The position numbers were made by a program, and so were the translations under genes. From the NCBI RefSeq assembly GCF_000472785.1, contig NZ_AXAL01000002.1:186001-250000 (forward strand): 64,000 nt of DNA, given 5' to 3'. The notes under the pieces were generated by a model. The model was not told the origin of the DNA. It ran no database searches and worked only from the letters and a program-made list of their open reading frames with translations. The first letter of the stretch is position 1. Each line of letters starts with the position of its first letter. The stretch comes from Mesorhizobium loti CJ3sym (GTDB taxonomy: Bacteria; Pseudomonadota; Alphaproteobacteria; Rhizobiales; Rhizobiaceae). Of this stretch, positions 33,133-42,324 are shown piece after piece.

Positions 33133-34301
33133 TTTGCTCTCTCCAGTTCGGCAAGGATTTCTTCGGTGTGTTCCCCAAGGCGTGGCGAGGGGCGTTCATA
33201 GACGAGCGGTGTGCCCGACATGACCATCGGCGCGCGCACCGAGGGCAGACGATTGCCGTGGCCGTCGTCGAGGTCGAGCCGCATGCTGCGCGCGATCGTC
33301 TGCGGGTCGGCGAACATCTGGCCGATCGTGTTGATCGGGCTCGCCGGCACACCGGCTGCTTCCAGTTTTGCCAGCAACGGGTCACGATCAAAGACCTTCA
33401 GCGCCTCGATCATATGCTCGCGCAGCCTGACCCGGTTGGCGACGCGGGCGGGATTGGTGGCGAAGTCGGGATTTTCAGGCAGTTCATCCAGCCCGACGGC
33501 AGCGCAGAATTTGGCGAACTGACCGTCATTGCCGACCGCCAGGATGATGTGGCCGTCCCGGACCGGCACCACTTCGTAAGGCGCGATGTTCATATGTGCG
33601 TTGCCCATCTGCACCGGCGACTTGCCGGAGACGAGATAGTTGAGGTTCTGGTTGCCGAGTGCCGAGATCTGGGTGTCGAAGAGCGCCATGTCGATGTGCT
33701 GGCCTTCGCCGGTGTGGTCCGCATGGCGCAGGGCTGCCTGGATGGCGATGACGGAATAGAGGCCGGTGAAGATGTCCGAGATGGCGACGCCGGCCTTTTG
33801 CGGTTCGCGGCCGACCTCGCCCGTGATCGACATCATTCCGGCCATGGCCTGGATGATGAAGTCGTAGCCGGCGCGTGGCGCGTACGGTCCATCCTGGCCG
33901 AAACCGGTGATCGAGCAATAGACGAGACGCGGGTTGGTCTGGCGCAGGCTCTCGTAGTCGAGCCCATATTTCTTCAGTCCGCCGAGCTTGAAGTTCTCGA
34001 TCAGCACATCGGATGTGGCGACCAGCCGGCGGATGGTTTGTGCACCCTCCGGTGTCGAAAAATCGATGGCGATGGAGCGTTTGCCGCGGTTGCAGGAATG
34101 GTAATAGGCAGCCGACAGGTTCTCGCCATCATGGCTCATGACGAAGGGCGGGCCCCATTTGCGGGTGTCGTCGCCGCCATCGGGGCTCTCGACCTTGATG
34201 ACATCGGCGCCGAGATCAGCAAGCAATTGCCCGGCCCATGGCCCGGCAAGGATGCGGGCGAGTTCGACGACGCGGACGCCTTTCAGCGGGGGTTCAGCCA
34301 T
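33129..34301 (-). CDS. CaiB/BaiF family CoA-transferase
   Basis: 390 residues, family III CoA-transferase. Visible: VVELARILAGPWAGQLLADLGADVIKVE at the N terminus, GYDFIIQAMAGMMSITGE, and the catalytic Asp in HIDMALFDTQISAL (about residue 170). These enzymes move CoA between carboxylic acids via an aspartyl anhydride intermediate. It is the first gene of a tight operon with a ThDP enzyme. The pairing recalls formyl-CoA transferase with oxalyl-CoA decarboxylase, but the ThDP partner here is AHAS-like, so the substrate may differ. Confidence 0.92.
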   Translation of the reverse strand: MAEPPLKGVRVVELARILAGPWAGQLLADLGADVIKVESPDGGDDTRKWGPPFVMSHDGENLSAAYYHSCNRGKRSIAIDFSTPEGAQTIRRLVATSDVLIENFKLGGLKKYGLDYESLRQTNPRLVYCSITGFGQDGPYAPRAGYDFIIQAMAGMMSITGEVGREPQKAGVAISDIFTGLYSVIAIQAALRHADHTGEGQHIDMALFDTQISALGNQNLNYLVSGKSPVQMGNAHMNIAPYEVVPVRDGHIILAVGNDGQFAKFCAAVGLDELPENPDFATNPARVANRVRLREHMIEALKVFDRDPLLAKLEAAGVPASPINTIGQMFADPQTIARSMRLDLDDGHGNRLPSVRAPMVMSGTPLVYERPSPRLGEHTEEILAELERAK

Positions 34302-34382
34302 AAATCACCGTGATTGCTGCGAGAGCAGAGGCTCTATCAAGCCGGGCTGCGGCTGTCACGGCCCTTGCAATGGGCCAATCCC

Positions 34383-35315
34383 TCATGCTTTCAGCACGCT
34401 GTCGGCCCAGGCGGCGAAATCATTCATGATGATGTCGCGGTTCACCTCGTTCAGGCTTTCGTGGCGGGTCTCGGCGTAAACCTTTGAAACGAGATTCGAA
34501 AAGCCCATTTTGCGCATGCGATTGACGAGGTGGGTGATGCCCTTGCCGTAGTCCGAAGCCGGGTCTTTCTCGCCGCCAACGATGGCGACGGGAAGCTCGC
34601 GCCGGACGCCGGCAAAGCCGGAATCCTTGCCGCCGTTGAGCGCCATCGAGACCACGTCGCGCCACATCGAGATCGAGGCATCCCAGCCGCATAGCGGATC
34701 GGCGATGTATTTCGCCACTTCCGCCTCGTCGCGCGACAGCCAGTCGAACAGCGTGCGGTGGTTGGGCACGGCCTTGCCCCAGGCCTGGAAGGTCAGCTTC
34801 GGCAGCAGGCGTGACGGAACGTCGGAGCCCAGCCGCATCCGTTCCCAGGCGAGGATGCCGAGTGCCACCTGTCCAAGCAGGCCTTGAGAAAAATTGCCGT
34901 TCCATATCGCGGCGGCATGGACACGCGGCGAATGGGCCAGAAGGTAGTTCAGCGCCACGGACGCGCCCATCGAATGGCCAAAGAGGATAACCGGCAGGCC
35001 CGGTTGTTCGGTGGCGATGAGATCGTGGATGGCGTCGACGTCGGCGATCACCTTGGCCGGGCCATCCCTGTCGGCGAATCTGCCGAGTGGCGCGTCCGGC
35101 GCCTTGGTCGCGCCATGGCCGCGATGGTCGTGGACATAGACGTGAAAGCCACGAGGCCCGAGGAAATCGGCAAAGCGGGCATAGCGCGCGGCGTGCTCGG
35201 CCAGTCCATGGTTGATCTGGACGACGGCGCGTGGCTGGCCATCGGCCTGTTTGACCAAGAGATTGAGGTCGGCGCCTGTCGGTGAGCGGACCGTGCGCTG
35301 CTGGCTGAATGGCAT
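34383..35315 (-). CDS. Alpha/beta hydrolase, lysophospholipase-like
   Basis: 310 residues from ATG 35315; the frame continues to 35444 without family similarity. Nucleophile elbow GHSMGASVAL (about residue 112), oxyanion-hole region INHGLAEHAARYARFADFL, Asp in GGEKDPASDYG and His in ETRHESLNE complete a Ser-Asp-His triad. This matches the serine aminopeptidase S33 / monoacylglycerol-lipase group (PldB-like). No signal peptide is seen, so cytosolic or membrane-edge action is likely. Confidence 0.9.
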   Translation of the reverse strand: MPFSQQRTVRSPTGADLNLLVKQADGQPRAVVQINHGLAEHAARYARFADFLGPRGFHVYVHDHRGHGATKAPDAPLGRFADRDGPAKVIADVDAIHDLIATEQPGLPVILFGHSMGASVALNYLLAHSPRVHAAAIWNGNFSQGLLGQVALGILAWERMRLGSDVPSRLLPKLTFQAWGKAVPNHRTLFDWLSRDEAEVAKYIADPLCGWDASISMWRDVVSMALNGGKDSGFAGVRRELPVAIVGGEKDPASDYGKGITHLVNRMRKMGFSNLVSKVYAETRHESLNEVNRDIIMNDFAAWADSVLKA

Positions 35316-35493
35316 GGCCGCTTGATCTCCCCCTTGTCCTGATGTGGTTTGCGCTGCTGCCGATTTTGCGTCAATCCGCTTTGCCTGCTTTTTGCGCAAC
35401 GATGTTTCTTGCGTTTGGTCGGAAAAGTATCGCAATTCTGACATGGAGACAGCTTCACTCTGTCACCCACTTTCTTCAGCCGGGGATTTGCTC

Positions 35494-36501
35494 ATGCGCA
35501 TTGCTGTTGTTTTCGGATTGGCCATGTTGGCGGCGTCGCTTGCCGATGCCGCGCATGCCGAGGTCAAGCTGAGCGGAACCTTCGTTTCCGATGCTGCCTG
35601 TCCGGCAACGCAAGCCATCAAGAATGGCAAGAACCCCGGCAATGTCTCGACCGACGCCGGGCAGAGTTATCAGCTGCTGGCCGGCAACAAGGACACGCCG
35701 ACGCATTACCTCATCCTGGTGCCAGGAGCCGATCCCGAGCGCCGCTGGGTGAAGGTCAGCTGCGGCCATCTCTCGGGCAGCAGTGCAGCGACGCCGCCGG
35801 TAGCGCCGGCCGGGCAAGGCAAGCCGGCTGCGTCGGGCAAACCCGAATATGTCTTTGCGCTCAGCTGGCAGCCGGCCTTCTGCGAGACCAAATCCAACAA
35901 GACCGAATGCAGGGCGCAGAGCCCGAACGAGTTCGATGCCACCAATTTCACCTTGCACGGCCTGTGGCCGCAGCCGAACGGCAATTTCTATTGCCAGGTG
36001 CCGGCAAGCGACAAAGCCAATGACAATCCGGCCCACTGGAGTGATCTGCCGCCGGTCAATCTGGACGCGGGTACCCGCAAGGAGCTCGATCAGGTGATGC
36101 CGGGCACGGCTTCCCAGCTTGAGCGGCATGAATGGATCAAGCACGGCACCTGCTACGGCAAGAGCCAGCAGGAGTATTTTTCCGACGCGCTCGGCCTGAT
36201 GCGGCAGGTCAACGGCTCGCCGGTGCGCGATCTCTTCGTCAAGAACATTGGCGGCAAGCTGACGGCCGACCAGATCCGAGGCGCCTTCGACCAGGCCTTC
36301 GGCGCTGGAGCAGGGGACCGCGTGCGCGTCTCCTGCGTCATAGACCCGTCGAGCGGCCGCCGGCTGATCGGCGAGTTGACGCTCGGCCTTGCCGGGCCGA
36401 TCGGCCCGAACAGCTCGCTCAAGGATTTGCTGCTGGCTTCGGTGCCGACCAACAAGGCCGGCTGCCCGACCGGTACAGTCGATGCGATTGGATTTCAATA
36501 A
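35494..36501 (+). CDS. Secreted ribonuclease T2 with N-terminal extra domain
   Basis: 335 residues from ATG 35494, with GGGGA upstream. A signal peptide (MRIAVVFGLAMLAASLADA) is followed by a ~75-residue beta-type region (residues ~23-98, VKLSGTFVSDAACPATQAI...VKVSCGHL), a Pro/Ala/Gly linker, and the RNase T2 domain from residue ~120. The two active-site segments are intact: TLHGLWPQ with His155, and HEWIKHGTC with His212, Glu213, Lys216 and His217. The enzyme should cut RNA in the periplasm or outside via 2',3'-cyclic phosphates. The N-terminal region is a less common addition and may bind a surface or inhibitor. Confidence 0.92.
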   Translation: MRIAVVFGLAMLAASLADAAHAEVKLSGTFVSDAACPATQAIKNGKNPGNVSTDAGQSYQLLAGNKDTPTHYLILVPGADPERRWVKVSCGHLSGSSAATPPVAPAGQGKPAASGKPEYVFALSWQPAFCETKSNKTECRAQSPNEFDATNFTLHGLWPQPNGNFYCQVPASDKANDNPAHWSDLPPVNLDAGTRKELDQVMPGTASQLERHEWIKHGTCYGKSQQEYFSDALGLMRQVNGSPVRDLFVKNIGGKLTADQIRGAFDQAFGAGAGDRVRVSCVIDPSSGRRLIGELTLGLAGPIGPNSSLKDLLLASVPTNKAGCPTGTVDAIGFQ

Positions 36502-36584
36502 ATCTTGAAGGTTGACCAGCGGGCTGTCGCTCGGTCGTCGAGCGGTGTTATGTTGGGTCGAACATCATTCAGCGGGGGCGGGCA

Positions 36585-37196
36585 ATGGATGGTTTGACGG
36601 GCAGCGGGTTGGCGCGGTTGGCTTTCTGGGCTAAGGGCATGGTTTCGATCAATAATGCCCGGATGGAATGGCCGGGCTTTTCCTATAGCGATGCCGAGTG
36701 GGCGCGTATGCGCACGCTGTCCGAGCCGATCGGCGCCGGCACTTATCAGCTGTTCACGATGGTCAACGCGGCCATCTTCATAGCCATCGCTGCTCTCGGC
36801 ATCTTCGGCGTTTTCCTGCCGCTGGCGACCTTGCTGTTTCCGATACCGGCCGAAACCAGTGCGCTGAAGTTTTCGATGCTGCTCGCCGCCTGCGCCTTCC
36901 TGATCATCGGACTTGGCCTGCCGATCTCGATGCGTCTCTCCGCCATGCTGGTGGGTGGCAAGAAGGTGCGCGAGGCACTGGTGCCTGCAGCGGGCGACCA
37001 GGCGCTGGCGTCGAAGGTGTCGTGGCAGATCAACCGCATTATGCTGATCATGTGCGGCCTGCTGGTGCCGGGCATCCTGCTGTTCATCGCCTATGACATC
37101 CAGGCCGGACCGATCATCACCGCGCTGAAATGGGTGGCAATCGTGCTGATGGCGGTCTCAACGCTGACCGGCGTTGCGCGGCAGAGAAAATCCTAG
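36585..37196 (+). CDS. Four-helix inner-membrane protein of unknown function
   Basis: 203 residues with about four hydrophobic spans: residues ~56-82 (VNAAIFIAIAALGIFGVFL), ~95-118 (SMLLAACAFLIIGLGL), ~152-172 (IMLIMCGLLVPGILLFIA), ~180-200 (ALKWVAIVLMAVSTL). The N-terminal ~50 residues are soluble. No family is recognised. It ends 5 bp from the stop of the convergent GGDEF gene. Confidence 0.72.
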   Translation: MDGLTGSGLARLAFWAKGMVSINNARMEWPGFSYSDAEWARMRTLSEPIGAGTYQLFTMVNAAIFIAIAALGIFGVFLPLATLLFPIPAETSALKFSMLLAACAFLIIGLGLPISMRLSAMLVGGKKVREALVPAAGDQALASKVSWQINRIMLIMCGLLVPGILLFIAYDIQAGPIITALKWVAIVLMAVSTLTGVARQRKS

Positions 37197-37200
37197 AGAG

Positions 37201-38539
37201 CTAGAACTGCGCAGACTTGGTCCACGCGATCGCGGTGTCGGGCTCATGGCTGCCCGGCTCGCCGACGATCCGGTCGCGTCCTGTCGATTTCGCCTTGTAG
37301 AGGCGCTGGTCTGCGAGCGCGAACAGGTCGCCAAGGCAGGTTGTCGTTTCGCTGACGCTGGAAACGCCGGCACTGACGGTCAGCTCGAAGCGGCTGGTGA
37401 CGGTCGATGCCTTGACCGCGTAGCGGATGCTTTCGCCGAACAGCCTGGCCACCGGATGCGGGCGCGAACTGAGGATGGCGAATTCCTCGCCGCCGATCCG
37501 GAACACCTGGTCCTCGACGCTCGCCACTTCCCTAAGCAGGGCCGCAACGGCTTTCAGCACCTTGTCGCCCTCGGCATGGCCGAAACGATCGTTGATCGAC
37601 TTGAAATGGTCGACATCGATGATCAGCAGGCTAAGCGGCCTGGCGGTGCGCAGGCTGACCTCGACGGCTGCCTCACCGTCGGCGTCGAAACGGCCGCGAT
37701 GCAGCAGGCCGGTCAGGCCGTCGCGCCCAACATGCTCGACCAGCGCTTCATAGCGCTCGCGATAGGTCAGGGTCTCGAAAATGTCGGTCAGGCCGCGCGG
37801 CAGTGGAACGTCGCGGGCCTCGAACCATCTGAGATAGGCGACAAGCATGGCGCTGAAGGTCAGCGCCGCCACCATCTTGGCGAACCAGCCGCCGAAGAAG
37901 ACCGCGATCGGGGCGCCGGCGACGAAATGCAGCGCGGTGAAGAAGCCCGCCTGGTCGAAGGTGAGCACGCAGGCGACGCAGATCAGGATGCGCGCGAACT
38001 GCGCCTGGCGCAAATACCGGCCGAGCTTCTGATAGAGCAGGATGATCAGGATGGCGTCGACGAACAGCAGCGTCGTGCCCCACACCATCAGCCAGCCCAT
38101 CTCGTCGATGAAGCCGATGTCGGGCATCTTGCCGTCGGGAAGCGGCGCGATGGCATGCATGCGCAACAACAGCCCCCAGACCGATCATCAGCGCATTGCC
38201 AAGCAGCAGGCCATAGATCGGCTGGCGCACGGTGGCGGCGTCTTCCTTGATGTAGAGGAGAAGGAGCATCACCAGCTTACCGGAAAACAGCACGGCCGAG
38301 CCGGGCGAAACCAGGCCGAACGGCAGAGCGACGTAAAAGACGCTGGCGAGATAGGTTTCCAGGAAATGCATGGCGCCGAGCGCGCAGATGAAGACGCCGA
38401 GGCCAATGCGCTTGCGGAACCGGAAAAGCGTCACCATGACGCTGAAGTAGACGACCGATTCGGCAAGGAGCAGGAAACTGTTCAGCACTGCCGTCGATCC
38501 GATCTCTCGCTCGAAATCGCGATAATCCAGCGATTCCAC
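37201..38539 (-). pseudogene. Membrane GGDEF diguanylate cyclase with a frameshift
   Basis: The reading starts at ATG 38539 (MESLDYRDFEREIGSTAVLN) with four or five hydrophobic segments and runs to ...GNALMIGLG. It then loses frame at a C5 tract (38173-38177; G5 on the coding strand). In the neighbouring frame the protein continues (LLLRMHAIAPLPDGKMPD...) with further membrane segments. It ends in a full GGDEF domain: DVDHFKSINDRFGHAEGD and the active-site RIGGEEF. A G4 tract would restore one ~445-residue protein. The GGDEF half alone keeps an open frame (37201-38169), so partial function is conceivable. Sequencing error at the homopolymer is a serious alternative. Confidence 0.82.
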
Positions 38540-38744
38540 CCCGATCCTGTTTTGACGTGCAAGAGTTAACCGGAGATTTCATCGCGCCTTGTGACCGGTG
38601 GAAAACTTAACGGTCGGTGCACACTTGTCCGCGTGGACGGCTTGATATGGCAAAAGCGATTGCCGTTCGGCCCCGCATCGCCTACATAGCGGCCAACCTC
38701 CATTCAATCCGACAAATCCAGTCATTTTTCAGGGAAAAGCGCGC

Positions 38745-40394
38745 GTGGCACGCCAGTTCATCTATCACATGGCCGGCCTCAACAAGGCCTATGGCACCAA
38801 GAAGGTGCTTGAGAACGTTCATCTGTCCTTCTACCCCGACGCCAAGATCGGCATCCTCGGCCCCAACGGCTCGGGCAAGTCGACGATCCTCAAGATCATG
38901 GCCGGGCTCGACAAGGAGTGGAACGGCGAGGCGTGGCTGGCCGAAGGCGCCACCGTCGGCTACCTGGCGCAGGAGCCGGCGCTCGACGCTGATAAGACGG
39001 TGTTCGAAAACATCATGGAAGGCGTCGCCGCCAAGACCGCCATCATCGAGCGCTACAACGAATTGATGATGAACTATTCCGACGAGACGGCCGACGAGTC
39101 GGCCAAGCTCCAGGACGAGATGGACCGGCTCAACCTGTGGGATCTCGAACAGCAGGTCGAGATGGCGATGGAAGCGCTGGGCTGCCCGCCCAAGGATTCG
39201 GAAGTCACCAAGCTTTCAGGCGGTGAGCGCCGCCGCGTCGCGCTTTGCCAGTTGCTGCTGCGCCAGCCTGACCTTCTGCTGCTCGACGAACCGACCAACC
39301 ATCTCGACGCCGAAACCACGGCCTGGCTGGAAAAGCATCTGCGCGCCTATCCGGGCGCCGTGATGATCATCACCCACGATCGCTACTTCCTCGACAATGT
39401 CACCGGCTGGATCCTTGAACTCGATCGCGGCCGCGGCATTCCCTATGAGGGCAACTACACCAAATATCTCGAAGCGAAGGCCAAGCGCCTCAAGCAGGAA
39501 GGCCGCGAGGACGACGCCCGCCAGCGCGCCATCGGCCGCGAGCGCGAGTGGATCCAGTCGAGCCCGAAGGCCCGCCAGACCAAGTCCAAGGCGCGTATCC
39601 AGGCGTTCCAGGACCTTTTGGATGCAGCCGACAAGCGGCGTCCGAGCGATACACAGATCGTCATTCCGCACGGCGAGCGCCTCGGCAATGTGGTGATCGA
39701 GGCGGAAGGCCTGTCGAAGGGCTTTGGCGACACGCTGCTGATCGACGGACTGGAATTCAAGCTGCCGCCCGGCGGCATCGTCGGCGTCATCGGCCCGAAC
39801 GGTGCTGGCAAGACGACGCTGTTCCGCATGATCACCGGCCAGGAAAAGCCGGATGCCGGCTCTGTGCGCGTCGGCGAAACGGTCAAGCTCGGCTATGTCG
39901 ACCAGAGCCGCGACGCGCTCGATCCGTCAAAGACGGTATGGGAAGAAATCTCGGGCGGCGCCGAAGTGGTCAAGCTCGGCAAGTTCGAGGCCAACACGCG
40001 CGCCTATTGCGCGTCGTTCAACTTCCGTGGCGGCGACCAGCAGCAGAAGGTCGGCAATCTCTCCGGTGGTCAGCGCAATCGCGTGCATCTGGCCAAGATG
40101 TTGAAGACCGGTGGCAATGTGCTGCTGCTCGACGAACCGACAAACGATCTGGACACGGAAACGCTGGCAGCACTCGAAGACGCGCTGGAAAATTTCGGTG
40201 GCTGCGCCGTCATCATCTCGCACGATCGCATGTTCCTCGATCGCCTGGCGACGCACATCCTGGCCTTCGAAGGCGACAGCCATGTCGAATGGTTCGAGGG
40301 CAATTTCGAGGACTACGAGCAGGACAAGATCCGCCGGCTCGGCCCCGAAGCCGTCAATCCGCACCGCATGACCTACAAGAGACTGACGCGGTAA
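38745..40394 (+). CDS. ettA: Energy-dependent translational throttle protein EttA (ABC-F)
   Basis: 549 residues from GTG 38745. Two ABC cassettes: Walker A GPNGSGKSTILKIMAG (about residue 38) and GPNGAGKTTLFRMITG (about 350), signatures LSGGERRRVALC and LSGGQRNRVHLAKM, and Walker B LLLLDEPTNHLD / LLLLDEPTNDLD. The ABC-F linker with Arg/Lys-rich helix (ARQRAIGREREWIQSSPKAR) lies between. EttA binds the ribosomal E site and gates the first elongation steps according to the ATP/ADP ratio. No membrane segments, as expected. Confidence 0.96.
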   Translation: MARQFIYHMAGLNKAYGTKKVLENVHLSFYPDAKIGILGPNGSGKSTILKIMAGLDKEWNGEAWLAEGATVGYLAQEPALDADKTVFENIMEGVAAKTAIIERYNELMMNYSDETADESAKLQDEMDRLNLWDLEQQVEMAMEALGCPPKDSEVTKLSGGERRRVALCQLLLRQPDLLLLDEPTNHLDAETTAWLEKHLRAYPGAVMIITHDRYFLDNVTGWILELDRGRGIPYEGNYTKYLEAKAKRLKQEGREDDARQRAIGREREWIQSSPKARQTKSKARIQAFQDLLDAADKRRPSDTQIVIPHGERLGNVVIEAEGLSKGFGDTLLIDGLEFKLPPGGIVGVIGPNGAGKTTLFRMITGQEKPDAGSVRVGETVKLGYVDQSRDALDPSKTVWEEISGGAEVVKLGKFEANTRAYCASFNFRGGDQQQKVGNLSGGQRNRVHLAKMLKTGGNVLLLDEPTNDLDTETLAALEDALENFGGCAVIISHDRMFLDRLATHILAFEGDSHVEWFEGNFEDYEQDKIRRLGPEAVNPHRMTYKRLTR

Positions 40395-40449
40395 GGGATC
40401 GTTGCAGGGGATCGTCGTTTGACCTAAAATTGGGCTGACGGAGCTTTCC

Positions 40450-40698
40450 ATGATTACACTCAAACTGCCGCCAAAGACCGAGAAGCTTCTGGACGACATG
40501 GCCAAGGCCAGCGGTCGAACGGCCGATCAGGTCGCGGTTGATGCGATCCTCGAGGCCATCGAGGATTGGCAGGATGCCAAGATCGCGGACGAACGCCTGA
40601 GAGATGATGACGGTGTTCGCATTCCGCTGAAGGAGATGATCCGCAAGCTTGAACGTCGTGAGGTCGAGGAGCGCAGCAAGAAGCCTGCTGCTGAATGA
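40450..40698 (+). CDS. Antitoxin of a ParD/RelB-like pair
   Basis: 82 residues, starting with the ribbon-helix-helix pattern MITLKLPPKTEKLLDDMAK ASGRTADQVAVDAILEAIED, then an acidic/basic tail (DDDGVRIPLKEMIRKLERRE). Such antitoxins bind DNA through the N terminus and the toxin through the tail. Its stop overlaps the toxin start by 4 bp. The partner toxin is frameshifted (see next entry), so this antitoxin may now act alone. Confidence 0.85.
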   Translation: MITLKLPPKTEKLLDDMAKASGRTADQVAVDAILEAIEDWQDAKIADERLRDDDGVRIPLKEMIRKLERREVEERSKKPAAE

Positions 40699-40960
40699 CT
40701 TGGCGCGTCGAGTTCACCCGGCGCGCCGAGAGAGACATCGAGCAGCTTTCGACCAAAGATCAACGGCGCATCCTGGAGTTCTTGAATCAGAGAGTTTCGG
40801 CGCATCCCAATCCGAGGGCGCTTGCCAAGCGCCTACAGCGACCAAGGAAGAGGCTTGGCGTTTTCGCGTCGGTTACTACAGGATCATTACTCAGTTCCAT
40901 GACAGCAGGCTTGTCGTCTTGGTTGTGGAAGGAGGCAACCGTCGCGAGGTCTATCGATGA
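40695..40960 (+). pseudogene. RelE/ParE-type toxin gene with a frameshift
   Basis: The frame from ATG 40695 gives a normal RelE/ParE start (MTWRVEFTRRAERDIEQLST, then ILEFLNQRVSAHPNPRALAKRLQ). The typical C-terminal half (EEAWRFRVGYYRIITQFHDSRLVVLVVEGGNRREVYR, written here in pieces: WRFRVGYYRII, RLVVLVVE, RREVYR) is found only in another frame, which ends at 40960. The switch lies between ~40838 and 40853, consistent with loss of one base. The unshifted frame would end as an unrelated 90-residue protein (to 40967) lacking the C-terminal strands that carry catalytic basic residues. Confidence 0.8.
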
Positions 40961-41751
40961 ACAATAGCGCCGCTTCACAAAAGCCCGATTGGTCCGCCGC
41001 CCAATATCTGAAATTCGAGGATGAGCGCACGCGACCCGCGCGCGATCTCGCAGCCCAGGTGCCAGTCGACTTCCCGCGCCGGGTCGTCGACATCGGCTGC
41101 GGGCCGGGCAATTCGACCGAGCTGCTGGTAGAGCGCTGGCCGGATGCGCAGGTGAGCGGCTTCGACAGCTCTCCCGACATGATCGAAAAGGCGAGGGCGC
41201 GCCTGCCCAATGTCAGCTTCGACCTCGCCGATGCATCGACATGGCAGCCGGCTGAGCCGGTCAACGTCATCTTCGCCAACGCCGTCTTCCAGTGGCTGCC
41301 CACGCATCCTGATGTCTTCCAGCGGCTGATGGGCTTTCTGGCGCCCGGCGGCGCGCTAGCCGTCCAGATTCCCGACAATCTGCTTGAGCCTTCGCATCAG
41401 GTGATGCGCGAAACCGCTGCCGAAATGCCGTTCGCCGCAAAGATGGAAGGTGCCGCGCGCGGCCCGTTGCCGCCAGTGTCATTCTACTATGATCTATTGT
41501 CGCCGCTCTCCGACCGGCTGGATATCTGGCATACGGCCTATAATCATCCGCTTGCCGATGCCGAGGCGATCGTCGAATGGGTGAAGTCGACGGGGCTGAA
41601 GCCATTCCTCGATCCTCTGGACGCCGAGGAGCGCAAGCTGTTCCTCGACAGCTACACCGCCAAGATCAGACAGGCCTATCCGAAAATGGCCAACGGCAAG
41701 GTTCTGCTGCGCTTCCCGCGCATCTTCATTGTCGCCAAGCGGGCCGGATAG
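40957..41751 (+). CDS. tam: Trans-aconitate 2-methyltransferase
   Basis: 264 residues; ATG 40957 overlaps the end of the broken toxin gene. The Tam signature is strong: DWSAAQYLKFEDERTRPARDL, SAM motif I VVDIGCGPGNSTELL (about residue 45), VIFANAVFQWLPTHP, LAVQIPDNLLEPSHQVMRE. Tam methylates trans-aconitate, an inhibitor of the citric acid cycle formed from cis-aconitate, to its monomethyl ester. Length matches the family. Confidence 0.94.
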   Translation: MNNSAASQKPDWSAAQYLKFEDERTRPARDLAAQVPVDFPRRVVDIGCGPGNSTELLVERWPDAQVSGFDSSPDMIEKARARLPNVSFDLADASTWQPAEPVNVIFANAVFQWLPTHPDVFQRLMGFLAPGGALAVQIPDNLLEPSHQVMRETAAEMPFAAKMEGAARGPLPPVSFYYDLLSPLSDRLDIWHTAYNHPLADAEAIVEWVKSTGLKPFLDPLDAEERKLFLDSYTAKIRQAYPKMANGKVLLRFPRIFIVAKRAG

Positions 41752-41861
41752 AAAACAATTACCCACTTCGCCCAGAGCCGGCCGCCGCTGCTTGACCCGG
41801 TTTGGCGGCCGTGCCCAATTTATCGCGTGGGTCTAGAACGGACCCGCGTGGCAGGGGGGTA

Positions 41862-42200
41862 ATGATGACTTTGAAAAGATTGCTTTACGGCGGCGGCGTC
41901 TGCGCGGCTGCACTTCTGGCGTTCTCGGTTTCAGCCGAGGCCAAGCGGGCGCGCTGCTTCACCACGGATGACGGCTATTTCGCGTGCAGCTATCGCGCGA
42001 TCGATGATGCCGGCAGTTTCCGAATCTCGGCGCCAGGCTATCCGACCTATGTGCTGGAGATCGACGGGCCGGGCTTTGCCTATGGCTATGTCAATCTCGG
42101 CCGCCGCAACGTGCCGTTGCCGGGACAATATGTGCGCAGCCGCGACGACGGCGCCTGCTGGAACAACCCGCAGACCAACACCAAGCTGTGTGCCTGGTGA
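41862..42200 (+). CDS. Small secreted protein of unknown function
   Basis: 112 residues from ATG 41862 (or 41865), with AGGGGGGT upstream. The signal peptide (MMTLKRLLYGGGVCAAALLA, cut near SAEA) is followed by a ~85-residue mature part with Cys in RCFTTDDGYFACSY, GACWNNPQ and KLCAW, enough for two disulfides. Gly/Tyr-rich beta character (GFAYGYVNLGRR). No family recognised. Confidence 0.78.
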   Translation: MMTLKRLLYGGGVCAAALLAFSVSAEAKRARCFTTDDGYFACSYRAIDDAGSFRISAPGYPTYVLEIDGPGFAYGYVNLGRRNVPLPGQYVRSRDDGACWNNPQTNTKLCAW

Positions 42201-42324
42201 GGTCCAAGCCGGCCTGAGCCGTTGGTTTAAGCTGGTGTAAACCGGCGTGATGAGAAAAGTGTTGCGCCGAAGCGTTTCGGCGCCCACATGAAGCCGTAAC
42301 GCCCGCGGATGGACAGACTGAAAC

